A DNA stretch of 27,630 nt from an uncultured Lactobacillus sp. (lineage in GTDB: Bacteria > Bacillota > Bacilli > Lactobacillales > Lactobacillaceae), in assembly GCA_937916845.1 (NCBI GenBank), contig CALFSK010000019.1, positions 1 through 27,630 of the forward strand, in the 5' to 3' direction. Below the pieces are notes generated by a model. That model was given only the letters and a program-made list of their open reading frames with translations, had not been told where the DNA came from and made no database searches. This document shows, one piece after another, positions 1 to 7,709 of the stretch; within the stretch, counting starts at the first letter, position 1; every line of letters starts with the position of its first letter. A program made the translations under genes and the position numbers.

Positions 1-782
1 GGTGACTTTGCTAGTGTCCCAGTTGGTGATGTTCAATGTTGGCAAGACGCCGCAGCCGAAGAACATTTTAGCCATGTTAGTGACGTTACTGGTATTCCAG
101 TTGCTAACGTCTAGCGATGTTAACTTGGTGTTCCCACAGAACATATCCACCATCGTTGTGACCTTGCTGGTGTCCCATTTGGATACATCTAGCTTAGTGA
201 ACTGAGTATTGAAAAAGGTGTAGCCCATGTCAGTCACGTTACTGGTATTCCAACCGCTAACGTCGATGTTAGCGAGCGCTGTGTCACCGGCAAAGAGGTT
301 GTTCATGTTGGTGACTTTACCAGTGTTCCAACCACTGACGTTGAGGTTGACCAGACTAGTTGTGTTTGCAAACATAAAGGCAATGCTGGTCACGTTACTC
401 AAGTTCCAGTTGCTGACATCAATGGTCTTGAGGGCCGTATCACCGGAGAAGACGCTGCGCATGCTCTTGACGTTACCAGTGTCCCAATTGGCAAAACTGA
501 TTGAGACTAATCCAGTGTCATGGAAAAACATGCTGTCCATGTTGGTAACCTTGCTGGTGTCCCATTTACTTAGGTCTAGGGTCGTCAGGGAAGACGTCGA
601 GTCAAATAGCGAGCCCATGTTAGTGACGTTACCAGTTTTCCAGTTGCTGACATCAAGGGTCTTAAGGGATGAAACGTTCCAGAATAGGGCGCCCATGTTG
701 GTGACGTTACTGGTGTCCCATTGAGAAACATCGAGCGTGGTCAACGCTGAATCATTGGCAAACATTGACAGCATGTTTTTGA
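1..782 (-). repeat. 78-bp tandem coding repeats (26-residue DUF285 units)
   Basis: The codon for the Met of the V-T-N-M-like motif (CAT on the plus strand) recurs at 73, 151, 226, 304, about 382, 460, 538, 616, 694 and 772. The step is 78 bp every time except one of 75 bp (151 to 226), where one residue is lost. Units are diverged rather than identical, so this is an old expansion. The array continues past the window edge. Confidence 0.9.
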
Positions 783-1863
783 CTTGGGACGTCTTAAAGT
801 TATTGGCATTAGTGACGGTTGTTAAACTACCCAAGTCCCGGAATAGGCCGGATGAATCAGCAGCACCGGTGACTGTGTCTTCAAAAATGATCTCTTTGAT
901 ATCCTTGGCGTAAGCAGCCCATGGATTTTTACCAGCGGTGTCAGCGAACGTTCCGCCACTAATATGCAAGACGCCGTCACTGTCAATTCGCCAGGCGCTG
1001 TTACCGTAATTTCCAGTAGCGATATCCGCTTTTACAGCAGCTCTAGCAAGGGTTGCTTTTTTCTTTGTAGTTGGTGCAGCGGTCGTTGTTTTACTGGTGA
1101 GCGTGTCAGTTGGAACATCGGCGATTGGTGCTTCTTCGATAAGATCTGGTGTAGCTGGATTGTCAACGGTCGTCGGGTCCGTTACGGTCTGATTAGCATC
1201 GTTGGTCGTGTCGACTTCCGTGGAACCGACAACCCCATTGTTAGTTCCGGATTGATTATCGGTTGCTGCGTTTTCAGATTGACCCTGATTGGTGGTATCC
1301 GTAGTTGTCTCGTCAACGGGCTGATCCGTGTTTGTTGAAGTGTCATTTTCACTATTAGAAGCAGGATTTTCCGTGTTAGATGAAACTTCCGTTGTTTTAG
1401 TCTCATCCGTTGTGGTCTGTTTAGTGTCGTCGGTCGTACTCTGATCGTCTTTAGCCACTATTGTTTTGTCGGTGGTGGATTGTTCAGTCTTAGTGTCGGT
1501 GCTTTCCGCAGTAGTGGTGTCGTCAGTTTTAGTCGTCACTTGATCAGGGGTGGTCACATCGTCAGTTTTGACCGTTACTGGGTCAACCGTGGTGTCATCA
1601 GTTTTAGTTGCTGTCTGATCAGTCGTTGCATCATCGGATTTCGTAGTCGTCGTATCAGTGGTGGTTACGGATGAAATCGTAGCTTCACTACTAGTAGTTG
1701 CGGGAGTGACTTGATTAGTGGTGACCGTAGTAGGCGTAGCAGTGTCTGCGTGAACATTGATCGCATTCAGCTGCCAAGTAAAAGCAGTAATACCAGCAAA
1801 GACCCAGAAACGGCCTTTCTTGTACATCTTGTAATGCGTTTTTTGATCTGTAGATTGAGCCAT
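1..1863 (-). CDS. BspA-like (DUF285) repeat cell-surface protein, N-terminal part; gene runs off the window
   Basis: Reading the minus strand from the ATG at 1863 gives 621 uninterrupted codons up to the window edge. An AAAGGA ribosome-binding site at 1881-1876 supports this start. Residues 1-39 form a long signal peptide with a KxYKxGKxW-type motif (KMYKKGRFW, residues 12-20), a hydrophobic core and a likely cut after VHA39. Residues 40 to about 260 are very rich in Thr, Asp and Ser, and look like an exposed, possibly glycosylated stalk. From about residue 340 onward come 26-residue repeats of the form L-x-x-L-D-V-S-x-W-D-T-S-x-V-T-N-M-x-x-M-F, the BspA-like DUF285 leucine-rich type. Proteins of this kind are secreted and bind host or matrix components. 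The missing C-terminus would be expected to carry MucBP and/or LPxTG anchoring parts, but that is inference. The ligand is unknown. Its Thr-rich codon runs differ from the neighbouring housekeeping genes. Confidence 0.9.
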   Translation of the reverse strand, partial: MAQSTDQKTHYKMYKKGRFWVFAGITAFTWQLNAINVHADTATPTTVTTNQVTPATTSSEATISSVTTTDTTTTKSDDATTDQTATKTDDTTVDPVTVKTDDVTTPDQVTTKTDDTTTAESTDTKTEQSTTDKTIVAKDDQSTTDDTKQTTTDETKTTEVSSNTENPASNSENDTSTNTDQPVDETTTDTTNQGQSENAATDNQSGTNNGVVGSTEVDTTNDANQTVTDPTTVDNPATPDLIEEAPIADVPTDTLTSKTTTAAPTTKKKATLARAAVKADIATGNYGNSAWRIDSDGVLHISGGTFADTAGKNPWAAYAKDIKEIIFEDTVTGAADSSGLFRDLGSLTTVTNANNFKTSQVKNMLSMFANDSALTTLDVSQWDTSNVTNMGALFWNVSSLKTLDVSNWKTGNVTNMGSLFDSTSSLTTLDLSKWDTSKVTNMDSMFFHDTGLVSISFANWDTGNVKSMRSVFSGDTALKTIDVSNWNLSNVTSIAFMFANTTSLVNLNVSGWNTGKVTNMNNLFAGDTALANIDVSGWNTSNVTDMGYTFFNTQFTKLDVSKWDTSKVTTMVDMFCGNTKLTSLDVSNWNTSNVTNMAKMFFGCGVLPTLNITNWDTSKVT

Positions 1864-1977
1864 GATTATAAACATTCCTTTCACACGCCACTCACAACGT
1901 CTTGAAGCGGGATGAGCGGTATTAGTCGATTGTATTTTTAGCTAAGCGCGGTTGGGTAAACGATACGGTAAGTATGT

Positions 1978-2004
1978 TAATAAACTGATTTAAACAGTTT
2001 ATTA
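1978..2004. repeat. Inverted repeat upstream of the surface-protein gene
   Basis: TAATAAACTG at 1978-1987 is exactly complementary to CAGTTTATTA at 1995-2004 around the loop ATTTAAA. It lies 115-141 bp upstream of the surface-protein start codon, within reach of that gene's promoter, so it could be an operator. No run of T follows it on either strand, which argues against a terminator. Confidence 0.55.
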
Positions 2005-2335
2005 GGATAAGTATTCCCCCTTGGCTTGTTAAACAAGGAGATCGTAACGTTCAACGACAGATTATGTTTTGGTGCTTAACTATCGATAAGTTGTATTCTA
2101 TAGCAATAAATTTATTTGTAAATAGTTAAGTAAGGCCACATAATCGCTGATTTATCAGTGAGTTGAGTGCAATATAAAATTTTGTTATTAATATTTTTGA
2201 TAACACCTAATTGTTATATTTTTAACCGAATTAATTAATTAGACTAATGTTAATTAATTAAAATGATTGTATTTGCGGCAAATAGATAAACTGATTGTAT
2301 CAGAATAAGGCATGACTGGGTTCTTGAAAGTCAAT

Positions 2336-2349
2336 AAAAAGCGCTTTCA
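2336..2349 (+). promoter_or_regulatory. Possible cre site (CcpA)
   Basis: AAAAAGCGCTTTCA matches 12 of 14 positions of the catabolite-responsive element consensus TGWNANCGNTNWCA. It is nearly symmetrical, so either strand fits. It is about 475 bp from the surface-protein start and 500 bp from the cshA promoter, far for a classical effect, so its role is uncertain. Confidence 0.3.
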
Positions 2350-2847
2350 TACTTCTCTAATTTTCTGGACATTTAGTTATCATAAAAAATCGAGTTAATC
2401 TGATTAACAGACTGGGGATATTTTGGCTGACTAACTAATGATTTGCTTATGCCAATCATTTCGAACACAAGCAAAAATTTTTTTATATTTTAGTCTCGTT
2501 AATAAAGGTCACTAACGTTAGCCGATGATTTATTCGGATTAAGGCTGGATAAACAATAGAAATTTTAGTAGCAGTGGCGATAAATTTAAGATTTTAAGGG
2601 AAAGGTATCTATAATAGGTAGTTTTGGGTCAGCTGATCCAGTTAGGAGTAAAATTAGCGTGTTCGCGAATGGGGTCTGTAACTATCGGGACGGAATGGCA
2701 ACGTTTAGGGACGCTAAGTGCAGAAATAAATTTGACCGTAACTGAAAATGAAAGAATATCATCAATTTTCAATATTTATTTTCATTTAGAACCCTAGTGG
2801 TGGCGGGAAAGTTGATGGTTGTGCGGTATTTAGGCCAAGTGTCTTTC

Positions 2848-2876
2848 TTGCTTATTCATAGTAACCGGTGTATGAT
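2848..2876 (+). promoter_or_regulatory. cshA promoter
   Basis: A -35 TTGCTT (2848-2853) and a -10 TATGAT (2871-2876) are separated by exactly 17 bp. Transcription would start near 2883 and leave an untranslated leader of about 110 nt before the TTG start. A long leader is in keeping with the post-transcriptional, cold-related control seen for some DEAD-box helicase genes, but no specific structure was recognised. Confidence 0.7.
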
Positions 2877-2994
2877 AATTCAGTTGTACCATTTGAAAGT
2901 CAGACCGTTGGCTTGCATGATAGCGCCTTACGGGGAACGGATTTTTTCCTAGCTGTCAGTAATCCCATGGTGTCATCCTTAGGAGGAAACATAT

Positions 2995-4584
2995 TTGAAG
3001 TTTACAGAACTAGGCTTATCCGATAGCCTACTTAAAGCAGTTACTCGAGCAGGCTACGAAGAAGCCACCCCAATCCAAGCAGAAACCATTCCAATGGTGC
3101 TTGATGGGAAAGACGTGATTGGCCAAGCACAAACCGGTACTGGTAAAACCGCCGCGTTTGCATTGCCAATCCTACAACGTTTGGATTTTGACAATCCTAA
3201 CATTCAATCCTTAGTTATTTCACCAACGCGTGAATTAGCTATCCAAACCCAGGAAGAAATCTTCCGTTTGGGTAAAGACGAACGGGCAAAAGTTCAAGTC
3301 GTCTACGGCGGTTCTGACATCCGTCGTCAAATCAGAAACCTGAAGCAACACCCACAAGTGATTGTTGGGACGCCAGGTCGTTTACTAGATCATATTCGTC
3401 GCGGCACGGTCAAATTAGACCATGTTAAGATGTTGGTCTTAGATGAAGCCGATGAAATGTTAGACATGGGATTCTTGGATGATATTGAATCAATTATCAA
3501 ACAAGTCCCTTCAGAACGGCAAACGATGCTCTTCTCAGCTACGATGCCGCCTGAAATCAAACGCATCGGTGTTCAGTTCATGCACGAACCACACCATGTA
3601 AAAATTAAAGCAAAAGAATTGACCGCTGATACAGTTGATCAATACTACGTTAAAGCAAAAGAATTTGAAAAGTTCGATATCATGACGCGTTTATTCGATG
3701 TTCAGGCACCTGAATTAACCATTGTCTTTGGTCGGACGAAGCGTCGAGTTGACGAATTGTCAAAAGGCCTTGAAGCACGTGGCTACAACGCCGCTGGGAT
3801 TCATGGTGACTTGAGTCAACAACGTCGGACGCAAATCATGCGTCAATTCAAAGCTGGTAAGTTAGATATCTTAGTTGCAACCGATGTGGCTGCCCGGGGA
3901 CTTGACGTTTCTGGTGTGACCCACGTTTACAACTACGATATTCCACAGGATCCAGATAGTTATGTTCATCGTGTTGGCCGTACTGGTCGTGCCGGACATA
4001 AAGGGGTTTCCTTAACCTTTGTAACGCCAAATGAAATGGAATACCTCCGGGTCATCGAAAAGTTGACCAAGAAGCGGATGTTACCATTGAAGCCACCAAC
4101 AGAAGAAGAAGCTTTCTCTGGCCAATTAGCAGCTGCTGAAGCTAGTGTTGGCGCGTTGGTTGCAAAGACTTCTACTGATAAGTATGCAGAACAAGCTGCA
4201 GAATTATTAAAGAAGTACGATGCAACTGACTTGGTTGCGGCCTTATTAAATGACTTAACCAAGGACGACTCCACTGCCGTACCAGTTAAGATTACGCCAG
4301 AACGCCCATTGCCTCGTCATAAGGGTGGTGGTAACAACCGTCGTGGTGGCGGTGGTTATCGTGGTAACCGTAATCGTAACAGCAACCATGGTGGCGGTCG
4401 TGGCGGCTACTCACACAATGGTCGGAGCAGTGACCGTGATCGTGGCGGCCATGGTCGTGGTGATCATAAGAGTGGCGGCTACAAGGGTCGTTCACGTGAT
4501 GACAACCGTAGTAACAACCGTAATCATGATGACGGTCGTAAGCAAAGCAGCAAGCGGAGCTACACGATTCGGACGAACGATTAG
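2995..4584 (+). CDS. cshA: DEAD-box ATP-dependent RNA helicase CshA
   Basis: This 529-residue cytoplasmic helicase unwinds RNA in ribosome assembly and in mRNA decay with the degradosome, and usually matters most in the cold. All core motifs are present: the Q motif near residues 3-33, AQTGTGKT (45-52), PTRELA (77-82), TPGR (126-129), DEAD (150-153), SAT (181-183), then the second RecA domain with ATDVAARGLD and HRVGRTGRAG. From about residue 435 the chain becomes a Gly/Arg/Asn/His-rich basic tail with several RGG elements, as expected of an RNA-binding CshA tail. The start is TTG, chosen because AGGAGG lies 8 nt upstream (2981-2986), the reading begins MKFTELGL as in the family, and the next Met is residue 34. 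The gene is monocistronic, with its own promoter and a strong terminator. Confidence 0.96.
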   Translation: MKFTELGLSDSLLKAVTRAGYEEATPIQAETIPMVLDGKDVIGQAQTGTGKTAAFALPILQRLDFDNPNIQSLVISPTRELAIQTQEEIFRLGKDERAKVQVVYGGSDIRRQIRNLKQHPQVIVGTPGRLLDHIRRGTVKLDHVKMLVLDEADEMLDMGFLDDIESIIKQVPSERQTMLFSATMPPEIKRIGVQFMHEPHHVKIKAKELTADTVDQYYVKAKEFEKFDIMTRLFDVQAPELTIVFGRTKRRVDELSKGLEARGYNAAGIHGDLSQQRRTQIMRQFKAGKLDILVATDVAARGLDVSGVTHVYNYDIPQDPDSYVHRVGRTGRAGHKGVSLTFVTPNEMEYLRVIEKLTKKRMLPLKPPTEEEAFSGQLAAAEASVGALVAKTSTDKYAEQAAELLKKYDATDLVAALLNDLTKDDSTAVPVKITPERPLPRHKGGGNNRRGGGGYRGNRNRNSNHGGGRGGYSHNGRSSDRDRGGHGRGDHKSGGYKGRSRDDNRSNNRNHDDGRKQSSKRSYTIRTND

Positions 4585-4632
4585 GTTTAAGCATTCAAAT
4601 AACAAATTAACGTCGTTACTGACGGATGATTT

Positions 4633-4662
4633 AAAAAAGTCGAGCGTTTGCTCGGCTTTTTT
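4633..4662 (+). terminator. Rho-independent terminator of cshA
   Basis: The stem GTCGAGC/GCTCGGC with loop GTTT is flanked by a run of A before it and TTTTTT after it, about 50 nt past the cshA stop codon. Confidence 0.9.
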
Positions 4663-4750
4663 GTTTGGTCATGATGATAAAATCAAGGTGTATCAGTCTA
4701 AGCAGAAGAACCTTCATGACAACGTGAAAAGATTGCGTGCGGTTTAACCT

Positions 4751-4778
4751 TTTATCGCTCCCGTAGCTGTGGTAAATT
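4751..4778 (+). promoter_or_regulatory. Possible promoter of acpS-alr
   Basis: An extended -10 (TGG-TAAATT, 4770-4778) stands 16 bp after a weak -35 TTTATC (4751-4756). It lies between the cshA terminator and acpS, where a promoter is needed. The match is only fair. Confidence 0.35.
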
Positions 4779-4823
4779 GGAAACATCAAGCGTAATTGTT
4801 GGTTTTGAAAGGCGGCAGCGGAG

Positions 4824-5186
4824 ATGATTTACGGAACCGGAATTGATTTGACGGAGATTGGACGTATTCAAAAAATCGTGGATGCGGGACTTAAGCTTCC
4901 TGAAAAAGTCCTAACCCCAGCGGAATTGGTGGTTTTTAATCGCTATGGGTCAAAGCGACGAATTGAATTTTTAGCGGGCCGCTTTTCTGCCAAGGAATCT
5001 TATAGTAAGGCTTTTGGAACTGGAATTGGTGCCGCAGTTGGTTTTCAAGATATTGAAATTTTGGATAATGAAGCGGGCAAACCGGAAATTACGCGTCATC
5101 CGTTCACCGGTCCAGCGTGGGTATCAATCTCCCATACGGATCAGCTCGTGATGACACAAGTTATATTGGAAAGAGGCAAAATGTGA
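4824..5186 (+). CDS. acpS: Holo-[acyl-carrier-protein] synthase
   Basis: This 120-residue enzyme moves the 4'-phosphopantetheine arm from coenzyme A to a serine of apo-ACP, making the carrier active for fatty-acid synthesis in the cytoplasm. It has the usual AcpS length. The Mg-binding residues are visible as Asp8 in GTGIDLTEI and Glu58 in RFSAKES, followed by the KAFGTG segment and the C-terminal SISHT motif. A GAAAGG ribosome-binding site precedes the ATG. The stop codon overlaps the start of alr by one base (TGATG), so the two genes are translationally coupled; the acpS-alr pairing is common in Firmicutes. Confidence 0.97.
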   Translation: MIYGTGIDLTEIGRIQKIVDAGLKLPEKVLTPAELVVFNRYGSKRRIEFLAGRFSAKESYSKAFGTGIGAAVGFQDIEILDNEAGKPEITRHPFTGPAWVSISHTDQLVMTQVILERGKM

Positions 5187-6313
5187 TGGTTGTAATTGGG
5201 GAACACCGCCACACACAAGTTAAAGTTGACTTGCAGGCAATCAAAAATAATATTAAAGCGGAGATGGATCGTAAAGATCCGCTGACTGAACTTTGGGCCG
5301 TTGTAAAGGCTAACGGGTATGGTCACGGCATTATCCAGGTCGCACAAGCGGCAAAACAAGCGGGTGCAACTGGATTTTGCGTGGCAATTTTAGATGAGGC
5401 GTTAGCCTTACGGGCGGCCGGAATAACCGAGCCGATTTTGGTACTGGGCATTACGGAACCAGAATACGCACCTTTAATTGCTGAAAAAGATATTTCGGTA
5501 GCGGTTGGGACACAGGACTGGTTGGATACCGCCGCAACAATTTTAGCGGCCAATGACGTTACTACGCCATTGCACGTCCACTTGGCACTTGATACGGGTA
5601 TGGGCCGAATTGGGTTCCAGACACCTACGGAATTGGCTGCGGCAGTGACAACATTAAACAGACCTAACACACCGTTTGATTTTGAAGGCATCTTTACGCA
5701 CTTTGCGACCGCGGATCAAGCCGACGACACCTATTTCACGCACCAGTTGAATAACTGGAAGGCGTTAACTGCGGTGGTGGATGAGCTGCCACGCTACGTC
5801 CACGTTTCAAATTCGGCGACTAGTTTATGGCATCAAGCCTGCAACGGAAACGTTGTACGGTTTGGCGTTGCGTTGTACGGTTTAAATCCGTCAGGGCAAG
5901 AACTCAGTGCACCGTACGAGTTACAACCAGCGTTATCTTTGACGGCTCAGCTTTCCTTTGTTAAGAAGCTAGCTAAGGGCAAGTCGATTAGCTACGGTGC
6001 GACCTATACCGCGGCGGAAGATGAATGGATTGGGACCGTTCCAATTGGTTATGCGGATGGCTATGAACGACGTTTGCAAGGCTTTCACGTCTTAGTTGAC
6101 GGTCAAGCTTGTGAGATTGTTGGCCGGGTCTGCATGGATCAAATGATGGTACGCTTGCCGCACGAGGTTCCGGTTGGGACACAAGTAACGTTGGTCGGCA
6201 CGGATGGTGACCAGACCATTACGTTACAAGATATTGCGGATTACTGTGGCACGATCCACTATGAAATTGCGTGTGGATTAGCACCGCGGTTGCCACGAGT
6301 ATACGTGGATTAA
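5186..6313 (+). CDS. alr: Alanine racemase
   Basis: This PLP enzyme interconverts L- and D-alanine. It supplies D-Ala for the peptidoglycan stem peptide and for D-alanylation of teichoic acids. The start at 5186 gives 375 residues, the length I recall for the L. plantarum enzyme. An upstream in-frame start at 5117 would lie inside acpS and has no ribosome-binding site, whereas AAAGAGG sits at 5170-5176. The PLP-binding Lys41 is in [11 protein letters not shown], and the second catalytic base is Tyr270 in SISYGATY. The CMD loop (316-318) and the C-terminal beta domain are intact. It is co-transcribed with acpS and ends at a 12-bp hairpin. Loss of alr makes related lactobacilli depend on D-alanine, so it is probably essential here. 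Confidence 0.98.
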   Translation: MVVIGEHRHTQVKVDLQAIKNNIKAEMDRKDPLTELWAVVKANGYGHGIIQVAQAAKQAGATGFCVAILDEALALRAAGITEPILVLGITEPEYAPLIAEKDISVAVGTQDWLDTAATILAANDVTTPLHVHLALDTGMGRIGFQTPTELAAAVTTLNRPNTPFDFEGIFTHFATADQADDTYFTHQLNNWKALTAVVDELPRYVHVSNSATSLWHQACNGNVVRFGVALYGLNPSGQELSAPYELQPALSLTAQLSFVKKLAKGKSISYGATYTAAEDEWIGTVPIGYADGYERRLQGFHVLVDGQACEIVGRVCMDQMMVRLPHEVPVGTQVTLVGTDGDQTITLQDIADYCGTIHYEIACGLAPRLPRVYVD

Positions 6314-6350
6314 TTTTGATAAAAAGTAACGTTTAGATATTATAGTGAAT

Positions 6351-6394
6351 AAATCGTCCCGCAAATCACGCAATGTGGTTAGCGGGACGATTTT
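6351..6394 (+). terminator. Terminator after alr
   Basis: A 12-bp perfect stem, AAATCGTCCCGC (6351-6362) with GCGGGACGATTT (6382-6393), is followed by TTTT overlapping the stem. The 19-nt loop and short T-run make it less classical, but it separates alr from the promoter of mazF. Confidence 0.7.
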
Positions 6395-6457
6395 GTATAG
6401 ATTGCGTTAAACTGAACTGGGTTAACAATCAACTGATTAGCCAAAGTTAGTAAACGG

Positions 6458-6487
6458 TTGCTAAAAGTGAAGAATTCATGCTATCAT
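6458..6487 (+). promoter_or_regulatory. mazF promoter
   Basis: TTGCTA (6458-6463) and TATCAT (6482-6487) are 18 bp apart. Transcription would begin near 6494, about 75 nt before the mazF start. That leader is too short for an antitoxin gene, so the toxin would be transcribed alone. Confidence 0.6.
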
Positions 6488-6513
6488 GAGTAGCAAGAAT
6501 AGTCATAATCAAA

Positions 6514-6538
6514 GTTACAGTGGGGTACTGTGAGTAAC
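6514..6538 (+). other. Hairpin in the mazF leader
   Basis: GTTACAGT (6514-6521) can pair with ACTGT and GTAAC (6527-6538), with a GA bulge. It lies in the predicted leader, upstream of the ribosome-binding site at 6554-6560. No T-run follows, so it is not a terminator; an effect on mRNA stability or translation is possible but unproven. Confidence 0.35.
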
Positions 6539-6569
6539 TATGGGTGTCAGTATAAAGGGAGATGAGGCG

Positions 6570-6962
6570 ATGGCCGCAGCTGATATTAAGCGGGGTGATA
6601 TTTTCTATGCAGATCTATCACCCGTTGTGGGGTCCGAACAGGGCGGCATGCGTCCGGTATTAATCGTGCAAAACAACGTGGGGAACCATTATAGCCCAAC
6701 CGTCATTGTTGCGGCGATTACTGCCAAGGTCCAAAAGGCTAAGATGCCAACACATGTGAACATCAACGCTGCTCATACAGGAATTGAAAAAAATTCAGTG
6801 GTACTGCTAGAACAAGTTCGTACTATTGATAAACAGCGGTTGAAGGATCGCGTGACGCACTTAGATGATCAGACGATGCGGCGGGTTGATAACGCGCTAC
6901 AGATTAGTATTGGGCTTGCTGATCGGACAAAACGCCATTCACAACGCACCTTACAACCATAG
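6570..6962 (+). CDS. mazF: MazF/PemK-type endoribonuclease toxin
   Basis: This 130-residue protein belongs to the EndoA (NdoA) branch of MazF, sequence-specific ribonucleases that cut single-stranded mRNA and arrest growth. It aligns throughout with the B. subtilis enzyme: [20 protein letters not shown], then the two catalytic residues Arg28 (in MRPVL) and Thr51 (in AAIT), then [13 protein letters not shown]. The last 14 residues ([14 protein letters not shown]) are a basic extension beyond the usual end. The ATG at 6570 was preferred because AAAGGGAG is 9 nt upstream; the ATG at 6540 has no ribosome-binding site. The place after alr is the same as in other Firmicutes, but the usual antitoxin gene between alr and mazF is missing. 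The toxin appears intact and expressible. Confidence 0.93.
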   Translation: MAAADIKRGDIFYADLSPVVGSEQGGMRPVLIVQNNVGNHYSPTVIVAAITAKVQKAKMPTHVNINAAHTGIEKNSVVLLEQVRTIDKQRLKDRVTHLDDQTMRRVDNALQISIGLADRTKRHSQRTLQP

Positions 6963-7033
6963 TTGATTGACGGGAATTAGTCAGTTTACATAATTGACCC
7001 AGCGCGGTGCGAATCGTGACGGGTAAGCAGTGC

Positions 7034-7076
7034 AAAAGAACGTGTGCCTTTAGAATAGGGCGCACGTTCTTTTTTT
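7034..7076 (+). terminator. Terminator after mazF
   Basis: AAAGAACGTGTGCC pairs with GGCGCACGTTCTTT (one G-U pair) around a short loop and is followed by a run of seven T. It is a strong rho-independent terminator. Confidence 0.9.
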
Positions 7077-7101
7077 ACGGCTAGGGGATCTGAAATCAGG
7101 C

Positions 7102-7130
7102 TTGCGGTCCCGTGACTCCCGTGCTACGAT
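7102..7130 (+). promoter_or_regulatory. queT promoter
   Basis: TTGCGG (7102-7107) and TACGAT (7125-7130) are 17 bp apart. The start of transcription would be near 7137, about 17 nt before the riboswitch, so the leader consists almost only of the riboswitch and the ribosome-binding site. Confidence 0.6.
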
Positions 7131-7152
7131 GAAAGCCGTTTTGCATTTTTAA

Positions 7153-7192
7153 TACGTGGTTCGTAACCATCCCACGTAAAAAAACTAGGAGG
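7153..7192 (+). promoter_or_regulatory. preQ1-I riboswitch, translational type
   Basis: The leader reads as a small H-type pseudoknot aptamer. The P1 strands are CGTGG (7155-7159) and CCACG (7172-7176), with the TTCGTAACCATC loop between them. An A-rich tail (TAAAAAAACTAG) then pairs back to the loop, in the same order as in the B. subtilis queC aptamer. The ribosome-binding site AGGAGG (7187-7192) begins inside the tail's CTAG, so binding of the queuosine precursor preQ1 should hide it and lower translation of the next gene. The QueT-family product downstream supports the call. Confidence 0.88.
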
Positions 7193-7202
7193 AATTATTA
7201 AC

Positions 7203-7709
7203 ATGACTCAATCGAAGATTCGACCGTGGATCATTAACGCCCTGGTGGCTGCGATGTACGTTGTTTTATGTCTCGGCCCGGCGGCGTTCAGTTTAGCTTC
7301 GGGTGCGATTCAATTTCGAGTATCTGAAGGCTTGAACCACTTGGCCGTATTTAACCGCAAATATATCTGGGGCATCGTCGCTGGTGTAATTTTATTCGAC
7401 GCGTTTGGCCCGGGAGCAAGCTTGCTCAATGTCTTGTTTGGCGGTGGCCAGTCCTTACTTGCCTTGCTCGTGTTGACGTGGATTGCGCCTAAGCTGAAAA
7501 CCGTCTGGCAACGGATGGTCTTAAACGTGTTCTTGTTCACGGTCTCCATGTTCATGATTGCGCTTATGATTACGATGATGAGTAGTGGCGTGGCATTTTG
7601 GCCAACCTACTTGACCACGGCAATTTCAGAACTGATCATTATGACGGTGACCGCACCGATTATGTACGGTCTTGACCGGATACTCCACTTTAGTGATCGC
7701 ATTAGTTAA
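7203..7709 (+). CDS. queT: QueT-family transporter (probable queuosine-precursor uptake, ECF S-component)
   Basis: This 168-residue integral membrane protein has about five or six hydrophobic segments: near residues 10-30, 52-70, 74-92, 100-125 and 135-158. The conserved N-terminal pattern of the QueT family is visible as AAFSLASGAIQFRVSEGLN followed by FNRKYIWGIVAGV. QueT proteins act as substrate-binding S-components of energy-coupling factor transporters and are thought to bring queuine or preQ1 into the cell for tRNA queuosine. The preQ1-I riboswitch in its leader is strong independent support, because the ligand of the switch is the likely cargo or its product. The shared ATPase and T-component of the ECF system are not in this window. 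The substrate itself is inferred. Confidence 0.88.
   Translation: MTQSKIRPWIINALVAAMYVVLCLGPAAFSLASGAIQFRVSEGLNHLAVFNRKYIWGIVAGVILFDAFGPGASLLNVLFGGGQSLLALLVLTWIAPKLKTVWQRMVLNVFLFTVSMFMIALMITMMSSGVAFWPTYLTTAISELIIMTVTAPIMYGLDRILHFSDRIS

Larger units (their letters stand above)
1864..2847. other. AT-rich intergenic region with palindromes, no gene seen
   Basis: About 1 kb between the divergent surface-protein gene and the cshA promoter has no open frame with a ribosome-binding site on either strand. It holds a 10-bp inverted repeat with a 7-nt loop (1978-2004), two copies of the 11-bp palindrome-like TTAATTAATTA (2231-2241 and 2250-2260), a perfect GTTAATC-T-GATTAAC palindrome (2394-2408), a cre-like sequence (2336-2349) and an AT-rich hairpin (2746-2787). 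The promoter of the surface-protein gene should lie at its left end, but I could not single out a convincing -35/-10 pair. It may contain binding sites or a small RNA; neither is shown. Confidence 0.6.

Noticed and set aside
2..724. Plus-strand open frames rich in VTLLVSQ-like repeats at the left end of the window
   Set aside because: They are antisense shadows of the DUF285 repeat array on the minus strand, which gives a signal peptide, a ribosome-binding site and known repeats.
2295..2397. Short plus-strand frame beginning near 2312 in the long intergenic region
   Set aside because: About 28 codons, with only a badly spaced AAGG in front.
4292..4747. Frames on both strands rich in His/Tyr or Val/Ala/Thr over the end of cshA
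   Set aside because: They arise from the biased Gly/Arg codons of the CshA tail and have no ribosome-binding site.
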